Source of the DNA: JAJRAN01 sp963827135 | GTDB taxonomy: Archaea > Thermoplasmatota > Thermoplasmata > Methanomassiliicoccales > UBA472 | NCBI GenBank assembly: GCA_963827135.1 | Contig: CAWGZX010000006.1 | Location: 62,001-126,000 of the forward strand | Reading direction: 5' to 3' | Length of the DNA: 64,000 nucleotides | Shown: positions 9,250-21,500 of the stretch, in pieces | Layout of the letters: each line of letters begins with the position of its first letter | Position numbering within the stretch: position 1 is the stretch's first letter | Notes under the pieces: model-generated | Told to the model about the DNA's origin: nothing | Seen by the model: the letters and a program-made list of their open reading frames with translations, nothing else | Database searches by the model: none | Translations under genes and position numbers: made by a program

Positions 9250-12200
9250 ATGGGCGGATTAATAAAAGGGATGCACTTGAATAGATCTGATCAGAGGGCA
9301 GAAGGACTATCGGCCCAAGATGGGACGGCGCAGACAGGCAAGACCTCGAGGCCGCGGCTTTCCGGGCGCTCGTCACGATTGAGATGCTATTCGGATGGCA
9401 CCTGCCCTCCTTTCAAGAAGCGCAGCGCGGTCGTCCGGGCCTTGGTCGTGGCCGCGATCACCTTCCTCTTGTTCTCAAACCTTTTCTGCATCATATCCTC
9501 GCCTTCACAAGCCGCAACGATTCTCGATTCCTCCGTTCCTTCCCAAGGCTTGCCTGCGTTAGTGTCCGAGGACATGACATTAGGCGCACGCTCGGCGAAC
9601 CTGACCGTATCCTCTTCCACCGACACATACCGAGTGCTCACCGAGGAGTATGCCATTTGGGTGGACTCGACCACCAATTTCGTCAAGTACCAGATCAGGC
9701 CCTATTTCACGAGCGATTACATATGCTATCAACGGGCCGACCCGGAATACTCTGGGGACGGAACCGTTGACCAGTACGGGAACGATGCCGACCAGGTGAA
9801 TCTCGTGGTCACCGATTGGGGGAGGGACGGGAGCACGGTTTGGTTCTTGGAGTCCTGTGCCGAGTTTAGCGTGAGGCAGTCATTCAACATCTACAAGGAT
9901 TACTTCGAGCTCAACGTCACTTATGCGCCCGGGACGAAGAAGGTCATCACCACCTATTACATGGCGCTCTGCTCCTCCAGCGGCTCCATCTACAATCTAA
10001 TGAATGGCAGGGTGAACCGTTACGTCCCGGGGATGCCGGAGCTGGCCAACAGTGACCATTCCATTGGTGGATGGTATCCATCCTTCTTGATGTACGCGCC
10101 CGCCTGTGACATGAGGGCGCCCTTGCGAAGCCTGGGATGGGAGTTCGGCTTCGAGGACACGGTGGCCTACCTCTCCGCGCCCCTTTGGCTCTCAGGCAAT
10201 CGCGGAGGTTCCTCCGTGTTCGCCGTGAAGTACTTCGCCTACAACTCAGTCGTCCCTAACCTGGCGCTCAACGAACCCGAGACCTTCCACATCTTCTGCA
10301 GGCCGTACAAGTACACGGACGGCAAGGATCGAGGATACGATGTCGGCTACGCTCAATGGGTCGCGCCATTGATAGCGGCCAAGTATGGGAGCCATAATAG
10401 GGTCACCTTCCCCTTGACCGTGATGAACCTGGCCAAGTGGTCCTCTTCCTTCAGGACCTGGGTCGAGAACAGCCAGGTGAAATTGGCAACCTACACCGAA
10501 AACCCCAACCAATTCGATTGGAACTACAAGTCCTCGCAGATGGCCAATTACGAGCCGGACACGGCATCGGATGTGCCCACCTCTTGGCAGATCTATTCCG
10601 CCCCCAGCACGCCCATGACCTGGTCGGATGGGAGCGTGGTCTGCAATCCGGTGAGCGGGCCCGCCACCCAGTCGGGGACCTTCCGCTGGCAGCTGATATA
10701 CAACGACGAGTACCAGGACTGGTGGACCTCTAGTAATGCCGTCTTCTGGGACGAGATCAACATGTGGAGCGCGGACAATCGGCTCCGCAATGACTACCAG
10801 ATGCGCTCGGACTTCATCTATGATGGATACCTTAGGCTCATCGACGAATCCTTGGATTCGGGTTTCTGGGACCTTGCTATCGCCAATCCCTTCAGCGCCC
10901 TGCTGCACCTCTCCATCGTGGCCGACCTCTGCGTGATCGAGGGCTACGAGGCCTCGAGCTCCTACAACATCGAAATGAAGGCGCACGTCTGGTCCACCAT
11001 GAACTTCGTCAACAACATCCCGGTAAAAAATCGGCCGACGATACTGGTGTACCAGAACTACGCCACGGGGAGCTCGAGCGACCAGCTAGATGTGTATTCC
11101 GCCATCTTCGGGGCTGCGAAGTACGGCTATCACCTCGATTTGCTGAGCTACGACTCCTACGACTCGCAGATGCACAATTTCCGCATGGCCGAGGACATGT
11201 TCAAGGCCATGGGATGCACCAGGGACTCGGACACAAGGACGGTAGCAGTGAGCACCTTGGACCTGGCGGAGAGCTCGAGTATAACCACCTCCGCCTCCAT
11301 GCTAGTGATGACCGGCCCGGGCACCGCCAGCATCCTTTGCACGTCGTCCGTGGACAAGTTCAAGCTCACCAACCTGAGGTCGACCGCCACCCAGTTCAAC
11401 CTCGGATTGACCACTGCGAACCTCTTCCAAGAGGGAAGCAACGTCCAATCCATCAGCCCCATGACCTTCACCGCCGATGGCAAGGGCACCTTCCACGGCA
11501 CGATTACCGCGGAGAAGACCGGTGAGGTGATCAGGAACCCGAACGTACTGGCCGTTCAACATAACACCGGCAGCACATCCGTGGGCATGGTAAGCATGAG
11601 CCCCCAGGGAGCCAAGTTCAACATCGCCTCCACCGGTGGATCGGCGACGATCACTTTGAAGGGGATGCAGCCCAACACCGCCTTCGACATCACTGTGGAC
11701 TCCGTCGAGGTCGCGACCGTGAGCTCCTTGGGCGATGGTACCCTCAGCTTCGAGCGGTCGTACGGTTCCTCCGATGTTCTGCAGATCGATATATCCGACG
11801 GGGCACTGCCTGACAACGTTCCTCCGACGGTTACCTCCTGCATTCCGGCCAACGGGGCTAACGGAGTTGGCATTGGGACTTCTGTCACATTGGGCTTCAG
11901 CGAGGACATGGACAAGGCCTCGGTCGAAGCGTCATTCTCCTTGACCACGGACGGCTCCTCGGTCGGAGGTGTTTTCACCTGGCCTTCGGCAAGCTCGCTC
12001 ATATTCACGCCATCGGCCCAGCTGTCTTACTCGAGGACGTACGTGATCGGCCTTACAGCATCGGCCGAGGACCTGGCGGACAATCACTTGGCATCTCCCT
12101 TCAGCTCCCAGTTCACCACGGCTGATAATCCTACCCCTCCGCCACCTGACCCTGTTCCACCCTCATCGCCTACTAACCTGGTAGCATACGGCGGTGTCCG

Positions 12201-14316
12201 CCTGATCTCTCTATATTGGGACGAGCCCACGGATGTTGGGGGTGCGGCCATCAATGGCTATCGCGTGTATCGGAGCAGCACCCCCACCGGAACCTTCACC
12301 TTGCTGGCCAACTTGGGCACGACGGACCGTTACGACGACAGGAACCTAGGCAACGGCGAGACCTTCTATTACCGGGTCAGCGCCTTCAACAGCGCCGGGG
12401 AAGGGGGGCTCTCCACATCAGTGTTCGCACAGACGCAGCGGCTGCCCAGCGCCCCCGTCAGCCTCTCGGCGTCCCCGTCCCTGGGCTCGGTCAAGCTCAC
12501 CTGGTCCCCACCGGTCAACGATGGCGGCTCCAGCATCACTGCGTTCATCATCTATCGCGGCGCGTCTCCTGGCCAAGAGGCCTATCTGGCCACAGTAGGG
12601 AACGTGATGACATATGCCGATAACCTGGTCCAGAACGGCAAGACCTACTATTACATGGTAGCGGCGGTGAACCTGGTCGGTTCAGGGCTTTCCTCCAATG
12701 AGGTTAGTGCCATGCCTGGAGAGCTCCCGTCGGCACCGCAGTTCCTGGTCGGCACGCCTGGCGACGCGCACGTTCTCCTAACGTGGGAACCTCCCATCGC
12801 TGGAGGAGGCATGGCCATTAGCAGCTACAACGTGTACAGGGGGGAGCAGCAGGGCGACATGACGAGGATCGCTTCGGTCGATGGCACCTCTTACCTCGAC
12901 GCAGGCCTCATCAACGGTTACCACTACTATTACTCCGTCTCGGCGGTGAACGCCGCTGGGGAGGGTCTCAGGTCCGTTATAACTTCGGTCAAGCCATTGA
13001 CGGTTCCTTCGGCGCCGTTAAACCTCACCGCGGTCGGCGGGAACACGCAGATCTTGCTCACTTGGCAAGCACCAGCCTCCGATGGCGGCGATGCGATATC
13101 GGGGTACAACATCTACCGCAGCAACATGCACGATGGTTGGGTGCTCATCGTCTATGTCCAATCAAGTTTGGAGTACTTGGACTCAGGGCTGGAGAACGGC
13201 GCCTCATACCTATACCTCTTGAGGGCTGTAAATGGTGCGGGATGGAGTCCGACCTCCAATGAAGCATATGCAACTACCACCACCTTGCCCCCGTCCACCC
13301 CCACTCAGCTAACCGCTATTGCCGGGAAGAACAGCGTAGCCCTGCAATGGCAGCCCCCCATTGACCAGGGGAGTGGCGCGGTCCAGGCCTATAACGTCTA
13401 CAGGGGCACGGACCCGGAGAGGCTTTCCCAGGTCGCCACCATCGCCGATTCGCTCGGATACCTGGACCAAGGGCTGGTCAATGGCCAGCAGTACTGGTAT
13501 GCGGTATCCGCCGCCAACGCCTTCATAGAGGGCATGGCCAGCCATGCAGGCCCGATCATCCCTATTTGGTTGCCTGGTTCCCCGGGCGATGTCGAAGCCA
13601 CGGTCGAAGGGGCGGTGGCTCACATCTCCTGGACGGCTCCGGATGAGGACAATGGCTCCTCCATCCTCGGATATTCGGTCTATGAATGGATCGGCGAGGA
13701 ATGGACCCTGACAGCCCGCCTGGAGTCCTCGGCCAATTATCTTATCGTACGCAACCTGGCCCCAGCATCGACCCACCTCTACCTGGTCAGGGCTGAGAAC
13801 TCCGTCGGGGAGGGCCCGGGGGGGATGGTGGAGTTCGAGGTCGCCGACCTGCCTTCCGAGCCGAGGATAGCGACGATTTCGCAAGGGGTACAGAACGTTA
13901 CCTTGTCCTGGCATGCTCCGTCAGATGATGGCGGAACGGCGATCTCCGCCTACGTCGTCTACCGCTCTGAGGGCGGAGCTGCGTTCAGAATCGTCGCCAT
14001 CGTCCCGGCCTCGGTGCTCCACATGCTCGACGAGGAGCTGAAAGCCAACGTCACTTATCGCTATTACATCGCCGCCATGAACGCCATGGGCAGCGGGCCG
14101 ACGTCCAACATAGCCCAGGCCACGGCACTGCCCCCGTTCGACCCTGATGCCGGTCAGTCCCCCACCACCAAGAATTGGGCTGGCACGTACCAGGGGGTCC
14201 TGACCCTGAGCAGCGTGGCGACGGTCGGTCTCCTCTGCTCGATGATGCTCTATTACATCTATCGCCGCAACGGCAACATAGGGATCATGGAACGGTTCAA
14301 GCGCCTGAGGAAGTGA
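9250..14316 (+). CDS. Giant secreted hydrolase-like/FN3 surface protein A (1688 aa)
   Basis: Predicted extracellular protein anchored by its C-terminus. In order: an unusual ~55-residue N-terminal tail; a hydrophobic signal segment ending near SPSQAA (residues ~60-92); a ~700-residue region of beta-rich then alpha/beta sequence that looks like a glycoside-hydrolase-type barrel, with acidic candidates FWDE (Asp501/Glu502) and IEGYE (Glu564); a beta-sandwich of small strands; one Ig-like Big_5 domain (from ~855, motif ESMDK/EDMDK); seven FN3 repeats (~973-1625, each ending like YYYxVSAVNxxGEG); a membrane helix (~1650-1670); and a basic cytoplasmic tail. The paralogue at 15553 shares all of this. 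A TATA-like ataaata at 9122-9128 lies upstream. Enzymatic activity is inference; no known family was recognised with certainty. Confidence 0.85.
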   Translation: MGGLIKGMHLNRSDQRAEGLSAQDGTAQTGKTSRPRLSGRSSRLRCYSDGTCPPFKKRSAVVRALVVAAITFLLFSNLFCIISSPSQAATILDSSVPSQGLPALVSEDMTLGARSANLTVSSSTDTYRVLTEEYAIWVDSTTNFVKYQIRPYFTSDYICYQRADPEYSGDGTVDQYGNDADQVNLVVTDWGRDGSTVWFLESCAEFSVRQSFNIYKDYFELNVTYAPGTKKVITTYYMALCSSSGSIYNLMNGRVNRYVPGMPELANSDHSIGGWYPSFLMYAPACDMRAPLRSLGWEFGFEDTVAYLSAPLWLSGNRGGSSVFAVKYFAYNSVVPNLALNEPETFHIFCRPYKYTDGKDRGYDVGYAQWVAPLIAAKYGSHNRVTFPLTVMNLAKWSSSFRTWVENSQVKLATYTENPNQFDWNYKSSQMANYEPDTASDVPTSWQIYSAPSTPMTWSDGSVVCNPVSGPATQSGTFRWQLIYNDEYQDWWTSSNAVFWDEINMWSADNRLRNDYQMRSDFIYDGYLRLIDESLDSGFWDLAIANPFSALLHLSIVADLCVIEGYEASSSYNIEMKAHVWSTMNFVNNIPVKNRPTILVYQNYATGSSSDQLDVYSAIFGAAKYGYHLDLLSYDSYDSQMHNFRMAEDMFKAMGCTRDSDTRTVAVSTLDLAESSSITTSASMLVMTGPGTASILCTSSVDKFKLTNLRSTATQFNLGLTTANLFQEGSNVQSISPMTFTADGKGTFHGTITAEKTGEVIRNPNVLAVQHNTGSTSVGMVSMSPQGAKFNIASTGGSATITLKGMQPNTAFDITVDSVEVATVSSLGDGTLSFERSYGSSDVLQIDISDGALPDNVPPTVTSCIPANGANGVGIGTSVTLGFSEDMDKASVEASFSLTTDGSSVGGVFTWPSASSLIFTPSAQLSYSRTYVIGLTASAEDLADNHLASPFSSQFTTADNPTPPPPDPVPPSSPTNLVAYGGVRLISLYWDEPTDVGGAAINGYRVYRSSTPTGTFTLLANLGTTDRYDDRNLGNGETFYYRVSAFNSAGEGGLSTSVFAQTQRLPSAPVSLSASPSLGSVKLTWSPPVNDGGSSITAFIIYRGASPGQEAYLATVGNVMTYADNLVQNGKTYYYMVAAVNLVGSGLSSNEVSAMPGELPSAPQFLVGTPGDAHVLLTWEPPIAGGGMAISSYNVYRGEQQGDMTRIASVDGTSYLDAGLINGYHYYYSVSAVNAAGEGLRSVITSVKPLTVPSAPLNLTAVGGNTQILLTWQAPASDGGDAISGYNIYRSNMHDGWVLIVYVQSSLEYLDSGLENGASYLYLLRAVNGAGWSPTSNEAYATTTTLPPSTPTQLTAIAGKNSVALQWQPPIDQGSGAVQAYNVYRGTDPERLSQVATIADSLGYLDQGLVNGQQYWYAVSAANAFIEGMASHAGPIIPIWLPGSPGDVEATVEGAVAHISWTAPDEDNGSSILGYSVYEWIGEEWTLTARLESSANYLIVRNLAPASTHLYLVRAENSVGEGPGGMVEFEVADLPSEPRIATISQGVQNVTLSWHAPSDDGGTAISAYVVYRSEGGAAFRIVAIVPASVLHMLDEELKANVTYRYYIAAMNAMGSGPTSNIAQATALPPFDPDAGQSPTTKNWAGTYQGVLTLSSVATVGLLCSMMLYYIYRRNGNIGIMERFKRLRK

Positions 14317-14317
14317 T

Positions 14318-15238
14318 TCATCGCCATCCGGCGAGCGACCCATAGACCTCGAAAGCCGCCCCCATCCATATCAGCGGCCGGGGAATGGCCGCCTTATCGC
14401 TCTGAGGTCGAGAGGACGACGCTATGGCCGTCCGTTTTCCAGCGGCTAACATCGCCTGATGGGCGAGATAGCCGCCCAAGGTCACCTTGCCAGAGAAGTT
14501 CTTGCTGACCAGATGGGCATTGTTGCGACCCCACATGAAGCGCAGCTTCAGATACCATTTAAGACGATCCTGGCGATAGGAACCCTCGCACCATTCATGT
14601 CTCACGGTGGCGCCTTCCACGTACTTGATCCCGTAGCCTGCGAGCACCACCCGAAGACATGCGTCGGTCTCGTCCTGATGATAGCGGAAATAAGGGTCGA
14701 ACCCGCCCACCGCCCTCAGGACATCGGAGCGGAAGGACATGTTGCACCCTACCATGACCGGGTACAGCCCCTCGACGCTCTCACCCTTGGACTCGTCCGA
14801 CCAGTCGCCGTAAATCGAAACCGCGTTCTTCCCCATGGCCAGCTCCCCGGACATGTTTTGGACCGGCCCTCCGACGCCTCCGACCTCGTCGCCATCATAA
14901 CCAGCGATTATGGCGCCAACCCAACCACTGTCGGGGATTGCATCATCATCCAGGAAGCACACCAGGTCCCCCGTCACCGCCCCGAGGCCAAGGTTCCGAG
15001 CTGCAGATATTCCGTCCAGGGAGGTCTGGGGCACGAGCTTGACCATGCTCTTCGCGTGCAGATCCTGTAGAAGCTCGCGCGTCCCGTCCGTTGAGGGGCC
15101 GTCGACGACTATGACCTCATGAGGTGGAGGGTCCAATGCCTGAATCCCAGAGAGGCAGCGCTCCAGCCATTTCCTGCGGTTGTAGGTGCATACTACCACG
15201 GAAACGGTCATTGCTTCGGTCATCTGGCGCACTCCCAT
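14318..15238 (-). CDS. GT2 family glycosyltransferase
   Basis: GT-A fold glycosyltransferase of about 300 residues. It begins VSVVVCTYNRRKWLERCL, has the DxD-type motif FLDDDAIP (metal and nucleotide-sugar binding) and a later acceptor-side motif RYHQDETDACLR. No membrane segments are obvious. It lies between the two giant surface proteins on the opposite strand, its stop one base from the stop of the first, so it may glycosylate surface proteins (inference). The start is uncertain: ATG 15238, 15223 or further upstream to 15313 are in frame; a TTTTATCC element near 15288 on the minus strand favours a start in the 15223-15260 range. Confidence 0.85.
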   Translation of the reverse strand: MGVRQMTEAMTVSVVVCTYNRRKWLERCLSGIQALDPPPHEVIVVDGPSTDGTRELLQDLHAKSMVKLVPQTSLDGISAARNLGLGAVTGDLVCFLDDDAIPDSGWVGAIIAGYDGDEVGGVGGPVQNMSGELAMGKNAVSIYGDWSDESKGESVEGLYPVMVGCNMSFRSDVLRAVGGFDPYFRYHQDETDACLRVVLAGYGIKYVEGATVRHEWCEGSYRQDRLKWYLKLRFMWGRNNAHLVSKNFSGKVTLGGYLAHQAMLAAGKRTAIASSSRPQSDKAAIPRPLIWMGAAFEVYGSLAGWR

Positions 15239-15552
15239 CGAGCCATACTTGATTCCTGATCGGACGATAAAATGGTTCCGTCGCCGGATAAAAGGGGAGA
15301 GGGACGCTACCAATTTTGATAATCTCGGGCCGAAATTCCCATTTGCCCCCCGGTCGTAGGATTATTGGTATGGCTCTTGGATATCATATTTAAACCCGTT
15401 TATTTGGATCAAGGGATTATCACACTTGATTCCTAGAAAATAGCCTATATAAGCGCGCGAGCCGGGTAAGGATTAGTGCGCGATGAAATGTAACATGCAC
15501 GACATCATCTAATGCTGGGTCGTGCGAGTTGCCAAAGGGGAATGTACAGGGA
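15239..15552. promoter_or_regulatory. 314-bp divergent intergenic region between the GT2 gene and surface protein B
   Basis: AT-rich between 15350 and 15460. It holds a clear TATA box for the plus strand (tatataag at 15446-15453, expected transcription start near 15475). The resulting leader contains a 10-codon micro-ORF (15483-15512) and an inverted repeat, gcacgac at 15497-15503 and gtcgtgc at 15519-15525. This leader precedes the giant surface protein gene and could regulate its translation, which is speculation. A minus-strand TATA-like element for the GT2 gene lies near 15288. Confidence 0.5.
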
Positions 15553-18500
15553 ATGAGCGACTTGGACCAAATGGAGGCATTTAAGGTCGAGGGGGCCTCG
15601 AGGATGGCGGCCGAGCCATCAATGAACTCTCATGGCGAAGATGCGCCAAGCTGCAGAACCCCTGAGGAAAGCCCGTCGCCACTCGCCTTGTTCCGCCAAG
15701 CGCTGGTAAGAGGGGCGAGGCTTCTTAGCAGCTCTGACCCCGAGAAGGCAAAGCTATTCAAGCGCGGCGTGAGACTGGTCGACAGGTCCGCGCAGCGCAA
15801 GGCCATGCGACCGATGGCGGTCCTCCTGACATTCATGTTCCTCATGGGGGCCTTCGCCCCATTCCTAATGACGACGGGGCTGGCCTCCGGCGCTTTGCCA
15901 CCCCAAAGGTCCACCGATGCATCTTTAGATAGCGCGCCCGCAGAAGCGGGCGATGACTTTCAGATCGGCGCGGCATCCGCCAATCTAACGACCACGACCT
16001 CGACCAACAAGATCAACGTCTGGGCCGAGGAGTACGCGATCAAGGTCGATTACTCCACCTCTTATGTAGATTACAAGATCTCCCCCTACTTCTGCACTGA
16101 TTTCATCCGTTACCGGCGCGTCAACCCCCAATACGCTGGAGACGGCACATACGACGTGAATAAGAACGAGCTCTCTATCAGCATGACCATATCCTCCTGG
16201 GGGCGCTCCGGGAATCGGGTGTGGTTCAAGGAGTCTTGCGCCGAGTTCAGCCTGAACCAGACCTTCACCATCTACCGCGATTACTTCGAGCTGAACGTCA
16301 CCTACGTCCCAGGAACGAGGCAGGTCACCACCAGCTACTTCATCGGTCTCTATAGCGCCACCGGGTCCATCTACAGCCTGCTGGACGTCGGCAATGGCCG
16401 GTATAACCGTTACGTCCCTGGAATGGACGAAAAGACCCCGGACAGCAGGGGATTGGGCGGCTGGTATCCTTCCCTGAACATGTTCGCCCCCGCCTGCGAC
16501 CTAAGGGCGCCAGGCAAGAACCTGGGTGTGGAATGGGGATACAACGAGACCTCTGCCTACCTCTACTCCCCGGTCTGGATGAAGGACTCCGGTACGGGCG
16601 GCTCCTCGGTATTCTCTATGAAGTTCTCTTCCAAGAACTCCGTAGTACTGAACCCTTCCCTGGGAACTGCCGAGACCTTCCACATGTTCGTCAGACCTTA
16701 CAAGTACACTGACGGCAAGGACCGTGGATACGACGTCGGCTACGCTCAATGGATAGCGCCCCTGATCTCCAAGGCCTATGGGAACCACGACACCTCCATC
16801 TTCCCTCTGGCAGCGATGGGCCTTAACAGCTACAGCACCACCTTCAGGACCTGGTTGGAATCGAGCCAGATCAAGCTCGCTACCTATTCAAACAACCCAG
16901 ACCAGATCAATTGGAACTACAAGTCGAGCCAGGTCTCAAACATGGAAACCTACGACCCAGCCCACGTCCCGAAGTCCTGGCAGTTGTACATCGCGCCCAA
17001 CACCCCCATGACCGTAGGCGACAATGTGGTGATCTGCAACGCGGTCAGCGGCCCCTACAACGTGCCTGGCACCTATCGTTGGCAGCTCATCAACAATGAC
17101 AGCTACATGTCCTGGTGGACCGGCAGCAAGGGCGTGTTCTGGGACGAGATGAACCTTTGGACCGCCGACAATCGGCTCAGGAACGACTACCAATACCGCG
17201 AGGACTTCCTGTACGAGGGATATCTCAGCCTGATCAAGGAGTCCTACGCCTCGGGCTACTGGGACTATGTGATCGCCAACCCGTTCTCAAGCATGATCCA
17301 TATGGCCATCGCCGCGGACGTCTGCCTGATCGAGGGCTATGAGGCGTCCAGCTCCTACAACATCGGCATGTTGGAGCACGTCTGGTCCACCATGAACTTC
17401 GTCAACAACATACCTTCGACCTACCGCCCCAACATCCTGGTGTATCAGAACTACGCCTCCTCCAACGCCAATGACCAAGAGGACGTCTACTCCGCGCTCT
17501 TCGGCGCGGCCAAATACAACTTCCACCTCACCCTGATCTGCTACGACTCCTACGACTCGCAGATGCACAACTGGTACATGGCCGAGAGCATGTTCAAGGC
17601 CATGGGATGCACCCGCAGCTCTGACGTGAGGACAATCACCGTCGACACCTTGGACCTGGCGACCTCCACCTCGCTTTCCACCTCCGCCCAGATGGTGGTC
17701 CTTAAGGGCGGGGCCAAGTCCACGATCACCGAGTCGTCCAACCTGGCATCGTTCATTATCACAAACCTGCACGCCACCTCAAACGACTTCGACCTCAGGG
17801 TCCCGGGTGGGGGCTACTTCACCCCGGGCTCTGGGGCCCAAACCATTTCCGCTATGACGTACACATCCGACGGCTACGCCAAGTTCTCCGGTCGGGTGGA
17901 CGCGGAGAAGACGTCGACCATCACCCGCAACGAGAACATCCAGGTGTATCAGCGCAACTCCGGAAGCGCTAGCGTTTCCTTGACATCGATCGGCCCTAGC
18001 GCCGACCTCACCGTGCAGTCCACAGGCGGCACCACGGAGATCGTGCTCAAGGGGTTCGCCGCGGGCAGTACCTACAACATCCTGGTCGACTCCGTGGTTG
18101 TGGAGCAGAAGACGGCAACCACCGACGGCAGCATCACCATATCCAGGGCCTTCGGCACCAGCGATCGGGTCCAGACCCAGCTGGCTTCGACGACGGACAC
18201 CTTCCCGCCTCACGTGAGCGGGTCCAGCCCGGCCAGCGGAGCAGCGGCGGTCCCGATGAGCACTCAGATACGGATCACGTTCAACGAATCAATGGATAAG
18301 AGCTCCACCCAGTCCGCCTTCAGCCTTACCGGTGGCTCGCCGGTATCTGGAACCTTCATCTGGGAGACCGGCGACACCGCGATGGTGTTCACTCCCTCGC
18401 AGCCGCTTCAATACCTCACCACGTACGTCGCGCAGGTCAGCACGTCGGCCAAGGACGTTGCTGGCAACTACCTCTCTCCGGCATTCTCGACCAGCTTCAC

Positions 18501-21500
18501 CACCGGGCCACAGTCGTTGGTTGTGGTCCCATCCGCACCGCAGGGCTTGACAGCCATAGGCGGCACTAAGTCAGCCACTCTCAGCTGGTCCGCTCCTTCG
18601 AGCAACGGCGGCGCCTCTATCACCGCTTACAAAGTGTACCGGGGGACGATCCCTGAGGGCCAGTCGACCACTCCGATTGCCACGCTGGGAAACGTCACCA
18701 GCTACCAGGATGTAGGGTTGGTGGACGGTACCTCTTACTATTACAAGGTCTCGGCGGTGAATTCCGCTGGTGAGGGCCCTAAGTCTTCCGAGGCGCAGGT
18801 GACCACCTACTCCGTGCCCGGGGCTCCCGGGACGCCTAGCGCGGTCCCCTCCTACCGGAGCGTTTCGCTCTCCTGGTCCGCGCCCTCGAGCAACGGCGGC
18901 TCTTCCATCACCGGATACAGGGTCTACCGTGGCCTGAGCAGCCAATCCCTCGCCTTGCTTGCCACATTGGGCAACGTCCTGGCCTACACGGACGCTGGCC
19001 TTTCGAACGGGACCACTTATTATTACAGGGTATCGGCGATCAACATCGTAGGAGAGGGTCCGGCGAGCGCGGTCTCTTCCGCGACCACCTCCTCTGTGGT
19101 ACCCGCACCACCTGCCGACCTAGATTCCGCCTGCTCACCGGATAGCATTTCGCTATCCTGGTCCGAGCCCGCCAGCAACGGCGGTTCAGCGATAACCGGC
19201 TACAGGGTGTATCGCGGCAGCTTATCAGGGCAGCTTGCCCTCCTGGCCAGCTTGGACGATGTGCTCTCCTACGAGGACTCGGGCCTGCCTTTCGGCGTCA
19301 CATACTATTACCAGGTGTCAGCCGTGAGCGCAGTGGGGGAGGGCGCGCGGTCCGCCGAGGTGCAAGGTACAACATCCCTGGAGGCGCCCAGCGCTCCGCA
19401 GTCGCTGCAGGCCACGTCCCTCGATGGCATGGTCAGATTGGACTGGTCTGCTCCAGAGGACGACGGCGGCGCGCCGGTGCAAAGATACCAGATCTATCGC
19501 TCCGTGGGCTTGGGGCAGATGGAGCTCGTGGCCGTCATATCCTCGGTCCTTATCTACGAGGACGTCGACCTGTCCAACGGCATCGAGTACCACTATCAGG
19601 TGAGCGCTGGCAACTCCGCCGGCGAGGGCGCGCCTTCCGAGGAGGTCGCGGCCAAGCCGATGGGGACCCCGGGCGCCCCTCTGAACCTACAGGCCCTTCC
19701 TGCCAATGAGAAGGTGGCCCTGAGCTGGGCTTCCCCTTCGGACCTGGGCGGCTCGGCCATTACCGGATATAACGTATATCGTGGCGACTCGCCTTCAACG
19801 CTGTCCTTGTTGGTTTCGTTGGGCGTGGTCACGAGCTACGAGGACACGGGCCTCAGCAACGGTCACCAATTCTACTATTCCATATCCGCTTTCAACGCGG
19901 TGGGCGAGGGAGATGCCTGCTCCGCGGTGAGCTGCATCCCTGGCTATTTCCCCTCCGCGCCACAGACCTTGCGCGCCACCCCTAGCGACATCTTGGTCTC
20001 CCTGAGCTGGGCAGCGCCTATCTCAGACAATGGCCATGAGATCATCGGCTACAATGTCTACCGCGGCCCTAGCTCGGAGAATCTCGCTCTGCTAACCTCG
20101 CTCGCCTCGGTGCTCGTCTATGATGACCATGAGGTGAGCAATGGCCAGACCTACTATTACCGGGTGACGGGCATCAATTCCATGGGCGAGGGCGCCTTCT
20201 CGGCGTGGGCAAGCGCCAAGCCGGCCACCTTCCCCGGTTCGCCAACGCAGCTTGTCGCGGTCGGCGGCGTGGGCATGGTGGACCTGTCCTGGGTCGCCCC
20301 AGCCAGCAACGGCGGCGACGCCATCGCCTCATACGTCATCTATCGCGGGACGTCGCTCAGCTCGCTAGCGCAGGTCGCGACCTCCACCGCCACCAGCTAT
20401 CAGGATGCCGGGTTGCCGGCGTCCACGCTTTATTATTATGAAGTGAGGGCGGGCAACTCCGTAGGCCAAGGCCCGGCAGCATCGGCCTCGGCCGCCACCG
20501 CGGGCCTTCCCGGGTCACCAGGCAGCCTCTCCGGTTCCCCTTCGGAGTTCGGCATCTCCCTGTCCTGGAACGCTCCGTCCCAGAACGGTGGATCAGGGAT
20601 CATATCATACAACATCTACCGCGGACCGAGCCTCGATACGATGAGCTTGGTGGAAACGGCCACGGGCACGACCTATCCGGACATCGGGCTCTCCCCTGGT
20701 ACGAGGTACTATTATACCATCACCGCGGTCAACGCCGTGGGCGAGGGCCTCCCCTCATCGGTCAAGGACCTGATGACGTTGGTCTCCGTCCCTTCGGCCC
20801 CTCGTAACATCCATGCCAATTCCGGTACCCAGCGCATCGATCTAGGTTGGGAGGTGCCATCTAGCAACGGTGGCTCTCCCATCACCAAGTATCATGTCTA
20901 TAGGGGCACGTCGCAATCTCAGCTGAGCTACCTCGTGGATACGACCCTCACCACCTTCACGGACGTCGATGTCCTCCCTGGACAGACCTATTACTACCAG
21001 GTCGCCGCCGTTAACGTCATCGGGGAGGGTGGCGCCTCCTCTGAGGTCAACGATTTGGCGGTCACTCTCCCGTCAGCCCCTGCGAGCCTGCAGGCCACGA
21101 AGGGTAAGTCCAGCGTCAGCTTGACCTGGAGCGCCCCGGCGGATACCGGGGGAGGGTCGATAACGAGCTATGTGATCTACCGCGGCACCAGCCCTGACGC
21201 GCTCTCTACGCTCACGACGGTGGGCGCGGTGCTGAAGTACACCGATTCCTCCTTGCCCAAGGTCGACACGGTGTACTATAGCGTCTCCGCGGTCAACTCG
21301 GCCGGGGAGGGCGGACAATCCGACCTGGCCTTCGCGACCCTGATCAAAAAATCCTCGTCGCCAAGGAACCTAGTAATTTCCGACCAGGACAGCAAACTGC
21401 TCCTTTCCTGGGACGCCCCCGAGGATGATGGGGGCTCTGACATCACCTCTTATGCGATATACCGCCGCTCTGCGGATGGGAATCTGACAAAGGTCGCCGT

